Part shown: positions 45,560-54,410 of the stretch, piece by piece
Position numbering within the stretch: the stretch's first letter is position 1
How the letters are laid out: each line of letters opens with the position of its first letter
Assembly (NCBI RefSeq): GCF_022664535.1
Contig: NZ_JAKUJY010000019.1
Location: 1 to 64,000, forward strand
Direction: 5' to 3'
Source: Sphingobium trunci
GTDB lineage: Bacteria; Pseudomonadota; Alphaproteobacteria; Sphingomonadales; Sphingomonadaceae
Length of the DNA stretch: 64,000 nucleotides
Program-made: the position numbers and the translations under genes
Notes under the pieces: model-generated
What the model was told of the DNA's origin: nothing
What the model saw: only the letters and a program-made list of their open reading frames with translations
Database searches by the model: none

Positions 45560-46579
45560 ATGACGAGACCGATCACTGATCGCTGCAGCTTTCCCTCGAC
45601 TTTGTGGCGGGCAATGCGGGTGGTTGGAATCGATCCTGCAGCCGTATTGCACATGGCGGGGCTGCCCGGCAGCGTCCATCTGGACCCCGCCACGTCGCTT
45701 TCCACTTCACAATATTTCGCAATCTGGAAGGCGATCAAGGCTTTGGCGAGTGAACCCTGCATCGCCCTAAAAATCATCAAAGCGGGCGACTCCACGGGTC
45801 AGCAACCGGGCTTTCTCGCTGGCCTTTACGCCGCGAACTTTCGTGATGCGATCAGCCGCCTTCTTCATTTCAAAAGCATGGTGACATCCGAAAAGATCTG
45901 GACGAAGGAAGAACAGGGACAATGGTCGATGGGCAGGGACTGGCCCTTTGCGACGGAACCTGAACCCTCGCTTTGCATTGATCTTGCCTTTGCTTTCATG
46001 GTGGAACTGGGAAGGCGTGGAACCGGGCGGCGCGTCACGCCGATCCGCGTGCAATATACCAGGGACCGGGCCGGAGACGAGGGACTCGAAATCTATTATG
46101 GTTGCAAGGTCCATTTCGGCGCGCGGCACAACAGCATAACATTCGCCAACGAAGACCTGGACATTCCTTTTCCGGGGCACAGTCCGGAGTTTCTCGAACT
46201 CGTTACCCGCAGCGTCCTTGATGCGTTCGCCAAACTTGCCGGGGAGGACACAGTCGTCGATCGCGTCAAATCCGCGATGAAGCGAGCCATGGCCACAGGA
46301 CGGCCTGAGGCAGCGGCGATCGCGAGCGAACTCGGCATGAGTGAGCGCACGCTTCAGCGACGGATAACCGCAGAGGCATCATCCTATCGCGCGCTGCTCA
46401 TCGAAGCGCGGCGAGAGCGCGGTCTGGAGCTGCTTAGAAACCCCAGCTTCGATATCAACGCGATCACCTCGATGCTGGGGTATGAAAGTCCCACATCCTT
46501 CTATCGCGCCTTCAAGGAGTGGGAAGGCGTATCGCCCGGCGAGTGGCGGCTGCAGCGCGGAATGGACCGCGGGATCTGA
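45560..46579 (+). CDS. AraC-family regulator (OruR-like)
   Basis: Regulator of 339 aa from ATG 45560 with GGAAA upstream. The N-terminal region resembles the arabinose-binding-type sensor of OruR/ArgR-like AraC proteins; the C-terminal domain has both helix-turn-helix motifs (AAIASELGMSERTLQRRITA and INAITSMLGYESPTSFYRAF). It is divergent from the GMC operon and upstream of the PhlG-like/amidohydrolase pair, so it may govern either. Confidence 0.9.
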   Translation: MTRPITDRCSFPSTLWRAMRVVGIDPAAVLHMAGLPGSVHLDPATSLSTSQYFAIWKAIKALASEPCIALKIIKAGDSTGQQPGFLAGLYAANFRDAISRLLHFKSMVTSEKIWTKEEQGQWSMGRDWPFATEPEPSLCIDLAFAFMVELGRRGTGRRVTPIRVQYTRDRAGDEGLEIYYGCKVHFGARHNSITFANEDLDIPFPGHSPEFLELVTRSVLDAFAKLAGEDTVVDRVKSAMKRAMATGRPEAAAIASELGMSERTLQRRITAEASSYRALLIEARRERGLELLRNPSFDINAITSMLGYESPTSFYRAFKEWEGVSPGEWRLQRGMDRGI

Positions 46580-46888
46580 TGGCGACTTCCTAATATTTCG
46601 TGATTGGCGTCATTCGAGAGAGTTTTGGCATCATCCGTCATTGTCCGGACGGGGAGGTGCCGTAAGTTCAAGGGGCATCCGGAACCTAGGGTTGCGGATA
46701 GCTTCAATGTGCGACGACATGTGTTGACGGGGGATACCGCTCAGTCAGCACAAGAAATTTGAGAGGATAGCGAGGGCGCGCGGGCCTGCCCTGCACGCTG
46801 TACCCGTCGAACCCGGTGACGCTCCAGTGTCGAGCGCGGAGCTTGTCGCCGAACGTCAGGGAACTCGTATGTTGAGGATTTATCGCCG
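46580..46888. other. Intergenic region, no gene seen
   Basis: 309 bp between the AraC gene and the PhlG-like gene. No frame looks coding. A TTGACG near 46726 could be a -35 box for the downstream pair, but no matching -10 was evident. Confidence 0.4.
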
Positions 46889-47656
46889 ATGCGTAACCTG
46901 CAGCTACGTTGCTCGATCGATGGGTCGAGCTATTCCGCCAAGCAGCTTGATGAGGTTCAATATCAGCGCCATATTCATGGCCTTCATTCCCTCCTGCGTC
47001 TGGGAGCCATCATCGAGCAGGACGGACAGCCGCTTTCGCACGATGCCATAGATCGCCTGCTTCCTGAGGATGCTCGCGCGGTTTCGATCGCGACCCGGCA
47101 ATCCTATGGGCCGGATGGGCTTAAGGAACTGTACCGCGACCAGCTCCTGGAATCGGACAAGATGTGGAAGGCAGCGAATGACGCGCCCGCCGACGCGCCG
47201 CTGCTGCTGGCGCAAACGGATGTTACGGTAACGGGCGTATCGCTGGAAGATCTCGCCAAGGTCGTCAGCCTCGATCATATTCATCACGCCTATGCCGCGC
47301 TGCATCCGGACCATGACTTTGCGTTGGGCGACAACACATGCCTCGAGCATATGGAGACCTTCGGTCATTTCGGCGGGCCGACCTGGCTCTTTGCCCACCC
47401 GGACAAATCTATTTCCGTCCCGGTCGAGCGGGATGAGGAATATCCGATGCTCATGGCCGGTCACACGACCCTGGCCAGCGATGGCACGCCCATGAATCTC
47501 TACGCATATCACCAGTTCAAGCCGTTAGAGAACGGCTTCGCCATCAAGCAGTGCGCTGCTTTTCCGCCAAAGACGCCGCTGCCGATCGTGGATGGACACA
47601 AGCTGCATCTGGCGATCGAGATTTGGGAAGCGGCGAAACTTGCCGCCAAAGATTGA
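46889..47656 (+). CDS. Putative metal-dependent hydrolase, PhlG (2,4-diacetylphloroglucinol hydrolase)-like
   Basis: Protein of 255 aa that I cannot assign firmly. It contains HIHHAYAALHPDH (residues 130-142), ETFGHFGGP (156-164) and an HxxxE near the C-terminus (H240, E244). PhlG binds zinc through two His and two Glu, the last pair spaced HxxxE, so a PhlG-like C-C hydrolase is possible. PhlG is about 40 residues longer and the middle spacing differs. It precedes the amidohydrolase gene by 16 bp on the same strand. If the reading is right, it would remove an acyl group from a phenolic ring or beta-diketone. Confidence 0.4.
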   Translation: MRNLQLRCSIDGSSYSAKQLDEVQYQRHIHGLHSLLRLGAIIEQDGQPLSHDAIDRLLPEDARAVSIATRQSYGPDGLKELYRDQLLESDKMWKAANDAPADAPLLLAQTDVTVTGVSLEDLAKVVSLDHIHHAYAALHPDHDFALGDNTCLEHMETFGHFGGPTWLFAHPDKSISVPVERDEEYPMLMAGHTTLASDGTPMNLYAYHQFKPLENGFAIKQCAAFPPKTPLPIVDGHKLHLAIEIWEAAKLAAKD

Positions 47657-47672
47657 ACTACAGGAGGCCGAA

Positions 47673-48920
47673 ATGCAGGTAACACCATCTTTGCCCGATA
47701 GCGTCCGTCCCTTCGCAGGACGCATCACCGACATCGACAGCCACGAGATGGTTCCCGCCCAGCTCTGGGTGGAGGAATGGGGCGAAATCACCCGCCCCTG
47801 GGCCGAGCGCGCGATCCAGATCAATCCCAACGGCGGAGCGCAGAACATCATCAGCGTCCCCGGTTTCGCCGGCGATGTTGCCGAGATGGATCCGAAGGCG
47901 GTCTGGACCGCCAAAGGCCCGACCGCGCCAGGCGCTGCGGACATGGGGCGTCGCCTTGACCTCATGGATACGATGGGCCTCAGCCGGCAGCTCATGTTTC
48001 CCTCCGGCCCCGGCCTCGGTGGTCTGGCTCTTTACGGTTCGCCGAATGAAGCCGCCAAATATGGCGTCGGCAGCTTCGGGGTGACGGATGACGGTTTCTA
48101 CAAATATGCCCGCGACCTGATGGACAGCTACAACCGGTGGTCGGTCGAAGTCGCGTCGATTTCTTCGCGTTTCCGCCCTGTCGCGCCGATCTACGGGGAT
48201 ACCCCCGAAGAATTATATGCGGTGACCAAGAAGCTGATAGACAAAGGCATCCGCGCGGTGCTCATTTCGGCGCCGCGCCTGCCCGGTGGCTGTTCGCCGG
48301 CGTCCAACGATCTTGATCCCTTTTATGCGATGGTGGCCGAAGCGAAAGTGGCGATCACGCTGCATATTGGCGGTGAGGATCTGTTCTTAAGGACGAATGA
48401 CTGGGTTAAGGCGAAGGCATTTGAAGGATATAAGGAGACGACAGAAATCCTCCTGAATCCGTGGAAGCTGTCGACCTACCATCTGGCGGCACAGAATTTC
48501 ATCGGAACCATGGTCGTCGGCGGCGTGTTCGAACGGCATCCGACGCTTCGCATGGGCGCCACCGAATTTACCGCGCATTGGGTCGGCCCGCTCGCCCGCT
48601 CGCTCGACATCTGGCACGAGCATGATTATTCGCTGAAACCCAAGGGCGTATCGAATGACCATGAAGGGCGGCGCCTGCCGATGAAGCCTTCTGAATATAT
48701 CAATCGCAATGTTCGCGTCTCGCCGTTCGATTTCGAGCCGGTCGGGGAATATATCGAAATGTATGGTCTTGAGGATGTCTATTGCTTTGCCAGCGACTTC
48801 CCGCATGTTGAAGGCGGCAAGGATCCGGTAGGCGAATTCGCTTCCTCGCTGGAGCATCTTGGCCCCAGGATCATGGAGAAGTTCTTCGTCACCAACGGGG
48901 AGTTCCTTCTGCCAGAATGA
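47673..48920 (+). CDS. Amidohydrolase-family protein (ACMSD-like, PF04909 type)
   Basis: Protein of 415 aa of the amidohydrolase-2 group, whose members decarboxylate or hydrolyse aromatic acids and ring-cleavage products. The N-terminal metal motif reads DIDSHEM in place of the usual HxH, a variant seen in part of this family. Further ligands are expected at ITLHIGG and in CFASDFPHVEGG, with the catalytic Asp. CAGGAGG precedes the ATG. It forms a pair with the PhlG-like gene, so the two probably act on consecutive intermediates. Confidence 0.8.
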   Translation: MQVTPSLPDSVRPFAGRITDIDSHEMVPAQLWVEEWGEITRPWAERAIQINPNGGAQNIISVPGFAGDVAEMDPKAVWTAKGPTAPGAADMGRRLDLMDTMGLSRQLMFPSGPGLGGLALYGSPNEAAKYGVGSFGVTDDGFYKYARDLMDSYNRWSVEVASISSRFRPVAPIYGDTPEELYAVTKKLIDKGIRAVLISAPRLPGGCSPASNDLDPFYAMVAEAKVAITLHIGGEDLFLRTNDWVKAKAFEGYKETTEILLNPWKLSTYHLAAQNFIGTMVVGGVFERHPTLRMGATEFTAHWVGPLARSLDIWHEHDYSLKPKGVSNDHEGRRLPMKPSEYINRNVRVSPFDFEPVGEYIEMYGLEDVYCFASDFPHVEGGKDPVGEFASSLEHLGPRIMEKFFVTNGEFLLPE

Positions 48921-49061
48921 TTGATAGGGCGTTCGGCCGCACGGAGAAGGTGCTGCCGAGCGCTTGCCCGCCGGATAACCTGCACAGCCTCGCGACGGGC
49001 TACGAAGCTGGCGGGACGGGGTCAGGCGCCGTTATCGAAATGATCGACCTCAAGACATGTC

Positions 49062-49535
49062 TTATGTCGCTTCTTCAGGCTCGCGGCGGCGGATCAGGAT
49101 GGTATCGAGGATCGACAGCAGCAGGACGCCATCGCTACGCCTGAGTTCGCCCAAATGCTGAGCGATGCCACAGGACGGCCGCGATTTCGAAGGCCGTTTC
49201 GATCTCCAGCTGAAATGAAGTCGCACGACATCACCCGGCCGGGCCGGAGCATGGTAGCGCGTCTCGTCAGATCCGAAGCTGGCGATGACGGTAGGGCCGA
49301 GGTTAAACTCATGCAGCAGCCGCTGCTTGACCGCGAGCATATGAGTCCCCGAAGCGGTAAGTCCTTCAAATCCGGCCGCCTTTGCAGCATCATCATTTAG
49401 ATGGACGGGGAGGGGATCCCATTGCTGAGCAAAAGCGATGATCGCATCACGCTCAAAAACGACAGCGCTCGATATTTGCACGGGACCGACATCTATATCT
49501 TCAAAATATGTGCCTTGGGCGGATAGCTCGATCAT
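49062..49535 (-). CDS. MaoC-family (R)-hydratase
   Basis: Single-hotdog protein of 157 aa with the hydratase motif D40-P-L-P-V-H45 and GLTASGTHMLAVKQRLL. These enzymes hydrate enoyl-CoA thioesters in beta-oxidation-like pathways. It is divergent from an SDR gene, and an IclR-type palindrome lies between them. Together with the thiolases and SDRs it completes a side-chain beta-oxidation set. Confidence 0.85.
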   Translation of the reverse strand: MIELSAQGTYFEDIDVGPVQISSAVVFERDAIIAFAQQWDPLPVHLNDDAAKAAGFEGLTASGTHMLAVKQRLLHEFNLGPTVIASFGSDETRYHAPARPGDVVRLHFSWRSKRPSKSRPSCGIAQHLGELRRSDGVLLLSILDTILIRRREPEEAT

Positions 49536-49579
49536 TCTTGTCCCCTTAAAGATCGGGTGTTCACATCAATCACTCAATA

Positions 49580-49598
49580 TACGAAAATGATTTTCGTA
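49580..49598. promoter_or_regulatory. Shared palindrome B, copy 1 (IclR-type)
   Basis: TACGAAAA-TGA-TTTTCGTA is a perfect inverted repeat. On the minus strand it lies between TTGTTA and TATATT boxes of the MaoC promoter. The 15-bp core CGAAAATGATTTTCG recurs exactly at 55696-55710. Confidence 0.75.
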
Positions 49599-49717
49599 AC
49601 AATCGGTTGATGTCCTCCTAGTCGCACGCTAGCCAGGAGAGCAGCCATAGCGACCGACCAACGGGCGCTGGATCTTGATTTGGAAATTGCATCAGCAGAC
49701 AGCGAGTGGGGAGAGAC

Positions 49718-50506
49718 ATGTTCGATTTGACGGGCCGGGTCATCATCGTAACCGGCGGTGGCGGAGGGATCGGCGGGGCATCCGTGAAGGCGCTTAGCCA
49801 ATTGGGTGCGACCATAGTGGTCGCCGACATCGAAATGGACCGGGCGCGCGCGATTGCGGGTGCAACCCGGCGGCCCGTAGTGGCCGCGCAACTCGACGCC
49901 ACGGTCGAGGCGAGCTGGGCGGATCTTCTCAAACAGGTCGAGCGCGACCATGGCCGGCTTGATGCCCTCGTCAACGCTGCCGGCGTGCTGCGGCCGCGCC
50001 CTTTCAGCGAAGCCACCGTCGAGGAACTGGACGCGACCCTAAACCTCAATGTGCGCAGCGTCTTCATGGGCTGCAAGGCAGCCTCGCCGTTGATGATCGA
50101 AACCCATGAAAAACTGGGCGCCAAACCTTCGATCGTCAACCTGTCGTCGATATATGGGCTTTTCGCGGGTGTCGCGCACGTTGTTTACTCGACGAGCAAA
50201 GGCGCGGTTCGCATGATGAGTAAGGGTCTGGCGCAAGAACTGGCCAAGCATCAGATACGCGTGAATACGGTCTTCCCCGGCCCCGTCAACACATGGCTCA
50301 TGACGAACTCTGTAGCACAGCTCGGTGAGTTCGGACTGCGGCCCAAGGGTCAGGACGGACTGGATCTCGTCGCCAAAATGCATCCGATGGGACGGCTGGC
50401 CGAGCCTGAAGACATTGCCGGCGTCATCACCTTCCTGTGTTCGGACGCGTCTTCCTTCATGACCGGTGGCGAGCTGGTCGTCGACGGGGGTCTGACGCTA
50501 ACGTGA
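49718..50506 (+). CDS. SDR-family dehydrogenase
   Basis: SDR of 262 aa with TGGGGGIG (residues 12-19), NAAG (86-89) and YSTSK (157-161), and the closing GGELVVDGG typical of FabG/3-hydroxyacyl-CoA dehydrogenase-like members. GGGGAGAG precedes ATG 49718. It could oxidise a 3-hydroxyacyl-CoA formed by the MaoC hydratase. Its end overlaps the convergent ligase gene by nine bases. Confidence 0.85.
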   Translation: MFDLTGRVIIVTGGGGGIGGASVKALSQLGATIVVADIEMDRARAIAGATRRPVVAAQLDATVEASWADLLKQVERDHGRLDALVNAAGVLRPRPFSEATVEELDATLNLNVRSVFMGCKAASPLMIETHEKLGAKPSIVNLSSIYGLFAGVAHVVYSTSKGAVRMMSKGLAQELAKHQIRVNTVFPGPVNTWLMTNSVAQLGEFGLRPKGQDGLDLVAKMHPMGRLAEPEDIAGVITFLCSDASSFMTGGELVVDGGLTLT

Positions 50507-52000
50507 ATGGGGTGCTTGCGCCGGGGCCTGAACACCAGATGCCGCCAGGAATTGGTCGCGTAAAACATGCTTCCGGATTTTGCCGGAGGCATCGCGATGC
50601 AATGTCTCGACCTGCCTTATCAATTTGGGAACCTTGTAACCCGCTATCGTCTCTCGCAAGCGCTTGCGCAGCCCATCCGCGTCGAGATTGTCGCCGACCA
50701 CGAAGGCCACGATCATTTCGCCAAATTCGGGGTCGGGAACCCCGAAGGCTGCGCAGTCCGCGACGCCCGGGATAGCGAACAGCGCCTTTTCTACCTCAGC
50801 CGGATAGATGTTCACGCCGCCCGACACCACCATGTCGCGCGCGCGATCGCACAGGAACAGATACCCGTCCTCGTCCTGATAGCCGATATCGCCGAGCGAA
50901 ACGAGGTCGCCCAGCCCGACTTCCGCGCGCTTTGCGGGATCGTTGTGATAGGTGAAATCCGGATAGGAGCGCAGCCGGCCGAAAATCTCACCTGCTTCTC
51001 CGCGAGCCACGTCCACTCCTTCCGCATCGACAATCCGGAATTCGACATCTTCAAGCGGCTTTCCGCATGTTCCCGGGCGGTCAAGCCATTCCGCGCTGCT
51101 GCACAGGGTAAGTGCGCCAACTTCCGTGCCGCCATAATATTCTGCGACGATCGGCCCCCACCAGTCGATCATGGCTCGCTTGACGTCGTCGGCGCACGGG
51201 CCGCCGGCATGAAGCGCCCAGCGAAGGGATGAGAGATCACAGGCCTGGCGGGTTTCGGCAGGCAGGCGCAGCAGGCGAACGAACATGATGGGCGCGAGGG
51301 CGACCGACGTGATCCTCTCCCGCTGGATGGTGGCCAGCATCGCCTCCGCGTCGAAGCGGGGCATGATCTCCGTATATTCCGCCGTAAGCACGCCATGGAT
51401 GGCGAACTGGTTCGGGAATGCATGATACAGCGGACCGGGCACGAGAACGCGACTGCTTGCGTCCATTCGATAGAGATCGGATCGGATCGCCCGCATCGAC
51501 GCCTGCTGTTCAGGCGTGGGTGGGCAACGCTTCACGCCCTTGGGCCGTCCGGTGGTGCCTGACGTGTAGACGATGCTGCCAGGCGCCTGCCTGTCGGGGC
51601 CGTTGAAGAGGTCGCTTCCATCCCGCCAGGATGCATAGGGTGAGGGTGCATCGTCCGCGCCGACGAACATTGTGCGCCTGTCCTGCTTCCAGCTTTCAGG
51701 AAGACTGGCCCCGAGATCTTCATGGACAAAAATGGCAGCGGGGTCGCAATCCTTGAGCAGGACGTCGATTTCTACGGCGGCGAAATGCCAATTGATGGGC
51801 ACAGGGAAGGCACCAAGCCTGCCTATGGCAAGGCTGATCTCGACGAAGGCGATGCTGTTCTTCAGAAGCAGGGCGACGCGATCGCCCTGGGTGATACCCA
51901 GCTTCTCCAATCCACCGGTGATTCTGGCCACATTCGCATCCAGGGTCGCGCGATCGAGAGCCGCAGCGCCGCATCGTATGACTTCAACAGACATCGACAT
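50498..52000 (-). CDS. Acyl-CoA synthetase (AMP-binding)
   Basis: ATP-dependent ligase of 500 aa. The phosphate loop is YTSGTTGRPKG, followed by YYGGTEVGALTL, VSLGDIGYQDEDGY and C-terminal RDASGKIRKH with the catalytic Lys. GRLRSYPDFTYHNDP and the short N-terminus place it with long-chain or aromatic acyl-CoA ligases. It is last in the minus-strand operon thiolase-ALDH-IclR-ligase, 14 bp after the IclR gene. It probably activates the acid formed by the ALDH. Confidence 0.85.
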   Translation of the reverse strand: MSMSVEVIRCGAAALDRATLDANVARITGGLEKLGITQGDRVALLLKNSIAFVEISLAIGRLGAFPVPINWHFAAVEIDVLLKDCDPAAIFVHEDLGASLPESWKQDRRTMFVGADDAPSPYASWRDGSDLFNGPDRQAPGSIVYTSGTTGRPKGVKRCPPTPEQQASMRAIRSDLYRMDASSRVLVPGPLYHAFPNQFAIHGVLTAEYTEIMPRFDAEAMLATIQRERITSVALAPIMFVRLLRLPAETRQACDLSSLRWALHAGGPCADDVKRAMIDWWGPIVAEYYGGTEVGALTLCSSAEWLDRPGTCGKPLEDVEFRIVDAEGVDVARGEAGEIFGRLRSYPDFTYHNDPAKRAEVGLGDLVSLGDIGYQDEDGYLFLCDRARDMVVSGGVNIYPAEVEKALFAIPGVADCAAFGVPDPEFGEMIVAFVVGDNLDADGLRKRLRETIAGYKVPKLIRQVETLHRDASGKIRKHVLRDQFLAASGVQAPAQAPHSR

Positions 52001-52014
52001 ATTTTTCTATCATC

Positions 52015-52905
52015 TCAAAGATTGGGGGGAGCGGCATCGGTTCCTTCGGGGGACTGGGCCGCATCGCCTGTGAGCAGGATGTCTTCTACCTGCCGGGCGA
52101 TGGCGATGAGGTCGGGGGCAAGCTGTTCGCGCAAATCCTTTTCCGGCAGTGCATAGGCCGGACCGCCCAGGTTGAGCACATAGATGCAATCTCCGGGATG
52201 GGCGGCGATGGGCACGGCCACGCCGCTGATGTCCTTCTGCCAATCGCCGATGCTGGTGCAGTAGCCCAGCCGGCGATGTTCATTGATGGCGTCTTCGACA
52301 CCTTTGCGTATCCGTCCCCATTCGTCTCCATAGTGGGATCGCAGCCGGTCCAGAATATCCTCTCGCTCATCACTTCCGCATGCAGCAAGATAGGCCCGCC
52401 CCATAGCGGAGGTTGCCAAGGGTAACCGCGATCCGGGAAACAGTCTCAGAGCGATGAGCGCGTCGCCTTCTGCGGTATCGGTATAGATGACCTGGAGATC
52501 ATCTCGAGTGCCCAGTCCGACATTGAAGTGACTGCCGGCCGCCAGGCGTCGCATCAACGGCAGGGCCAGGATGCGAACATTTGTGGTAGCCAGCGCGATC
52601 GCGCCGAGCCGAATGGCGCGAGGGCCAAGCCGATATTCACGGGAGCGAGGATCGAAAGACAAATAATTATGCAGGGCTAGCGTGTAGGCCAACCGCGACA
52701 CGGTCGGCTTGGTGAGGCCGGTGCGTTCGGCCAACTCGGCATTGCCGAGGCTTGCGTCATTGCGGCTGAAAGCATCGAGCAGGGCAAGGCCGCGGCCGAG
52801 CGCGACGACAACCTGAGAATCGCCATCCTCTTCACGAGCGGCATTGCCCAATTGCCCCGCCTGACGCGGCTTCGCCCGTTCAGTTGGACTGGCTTGTGCT
52901 TTCAT
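52015..52905 (-). CDS. IclR-family transcriptional regulator
   Basis: Regulator of 296 aa. A winged helix (NAELAERTGLTKPTVSRLAY) is followed by the IclR effector domain with GYCTSIGDWQKDISGVAVPI. GAGG precedes ATG 52905; the frame extends upstream without a ribosome site. It is inside the thiolase-ALDH-IclR-ligase operon, so it is likely self-regulated. IclR proteins bind short palindromes with AT-rich centres, so the two copies of CGAAAATGATTTTCG flanking its operon and the MaoC/SDR pair are the natural candidates. Confidence 0.9.
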   Translation of the reverse strand: MKAQASPTERAKPRQAGQLGNAAREEDGDSQVVVALGRGLALLDAFSRNDASLGNAELAERTGLTKPTVSRLAYTLALHNYLSFDPRSREYRLGPRAIRLGAIALATTNVRILALPLMRRLAAGSHFNVGLGTRDDLQVIYTDTAEGDALIALRLFPGSRLPLATSAMGRAYLAACGSDEREDILDRLRSHYGDEWGRIRKGVEDAINEHRRLGYCTSIGDWQKDISGVAVPIAAHPGDCIYVLNLGGPAYALPEKDLREQLAPDLIAIARQVEDILLTGDAAQSPEGTDAAPPNL

Positions 52906-52979
52906 CTGGACCTCTTGAAATAGTGCCATGTTTGTGGGCGCTCCGCGCATGGTCCCGAAGATAACCTGCGCCGTGCCCC

Positions 52980-54404
52980 TCAACCATGTCTAACCAGCAC
53001 TTGCACATTAGTATATTCAAGGAGGCCCTCCGTGGCGTTCTCGACCCCGAATCCCGATTGCTTGTGTCCTGAAAAGGGCAGGGTGGGCGTCATACCGTGA
53101 ATCGTGTTGAGCCAGACCGTGCCGGCCTCCAACTGCCGGCCGACCTTTGCCGCCTGCTCGATGTCGGCGCTCCATACCGACGATGCGAGACCATATTCGC
53201 TGTCATTCGCGCGGCGAACAGCATCTTCGATATCGCTGTACCGCAGCAGCGGGACAAGGGGGCCGAACGGCTCCTCGCGGACCACCCGGCTGTCGTCCGG
53301 CGGATTGTCGATCAGCGTCGGCGCGATGAAGTTGCCCGGTCCGGTCATCTCGCCCGGCTCGCTCAGGAAATGGAGACCTGCGGCGCGGGCTTCCTCTATC
53401 ATCGCCCTGACGCGCTCGAATTGCGCACGGTTCTGCACAGGTCCGATGCGTGCGCCCGGCATATTGCCGGGAACCGGCGGGTTCGCTCTGGCCAGCTCCG
53501 CCATCCTGGCGGCGAAACGGTCATAGATATCGTCATGCACGTAAATGCGCTTGGCGGCGATGCATACTTGTCCGGCATTGCGGAATGCGCCCCAGAACAG
53601 GCGCTCCGCAACCGATTGGACGTGGGCGTCGGGCAGCACGATTGCCGGATCGTTGCCACCCAGCTCCAATGTCAGGCGTTTGAGGTTGCCTGCGGCCCCG
53701 CGCATCACCGCTTTGCCCGTCGCCGTCGATCCGGTGAATGAAATCTTGTCGATATCGGGATGTTCGGACATGAAGGGGCCGAGATGATCGCGGCCCGAAA
53801 TGGTGTTCAGAACGCCCGGCGGCAGAACGTCCAAGAGCATTTCCCCGATTCGCAACGTCGTGAGCGGGGTGAAGGGCGACGGCTTGGCGACCACGGTGTT
53901 GCCGGTCTTGAGCGCCGGCGCGAGCTTCCACGCCATGAGCTGCACCGGGAAGTTCCATGGCGCGATGGCGCCGACGACTCCGATTGGCACATGCCGTATC
54001 TCGGCAACACGGCCATCGGGTTCGCGTTGCTGCCGCACGGGGAGCGGGTGATTTGCATAGGCTTCAAACCACCGCGCGGCCGTTTCGATTTCGTGACGTG
54101 CCTCTTCGAGGGGCTTGCCCTGCTCCTGAGTCAAAAGTTGTGCGAGCGGTTCGATCTCTCCGCGCAATCGGACGGAGGCGGCGAGAAGCATGGCATCCCG
54201 GCTGGCTGATTCGATGCGTTTCCACGCCGGAAACGCATCGCGTGCCGCAGAGACGGCTTCCTCCAGATGGCTTGCTTCGCAGTCGGGCGCCTGGGCAAAG
54301 GCTTCACCGGTTGCCGGATTGATGACCGGCATGGAGAGCGGTGTATCCACGCGACGACCATTGATCGTCGCGCTGCAAATCGCGGGAAGGCCTGCCTCAA
54401 CCAT
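52980..54404 (-). CDS. NAD(P)-dependent aldehyde dehydrogenase
   Basis: ALDH of 474 aa with IAPWNFPVQLM, GSTATGKAVM, LELGGNDPAIVL and the catalytic Cys in NAGQVCIAAKRIY. It is a close relative of the ALDH at 37418-38842, with the same length and near-identical core blocks. It starts six bases after the thiolase gene ends and probably shares its mRNA. The likely substrate is an aldehyde released by thiolytic or aldolytic side-chain cleavage. Confidence 0.9.
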   Translation of the reverse strand: MVEAGLPAICSATINGRRVDTPLSMPVINPATGEAFAQAPDCEASHLEEAVSAARDAFPAWKRIESASRDAMLLAASVRLRGEIEPLAQLLTQEQGKPLEEARHEIETAARWFEAYANHPLPVRQQREPDGRVAEIRHVPIGVVGAIAPWNFPVQLMAWKLAPALKTGNTVVAKPSPFTPLTTLRIGEMLLDVLPPGVLNTISGRDHLGPFMSEHPDIDKISFTGSTATGKAVMRGAAGNLKRLTLELGGNDPAIVLPDAHVQSVAERLFWGAFRNAGQVCIAAKRIYVHDDIYDRFAARMAELARANPPVPGNMPGARIGPVQNRAQFERVRAMIEEARAAGLHFLSEPGEMTGPGNFIAPTLIDNPPDDSRVVREEPFGPLVPLLRYSDIEDAVRRANDSEYGLASSVWSADIEQAAKVGRQLEAGTVWLNTIHGMTPTLPFSGHKQSGFGVENATEGLLEYTNVQVLVRHG

Positions 54405-54410
54405 GGCCGA

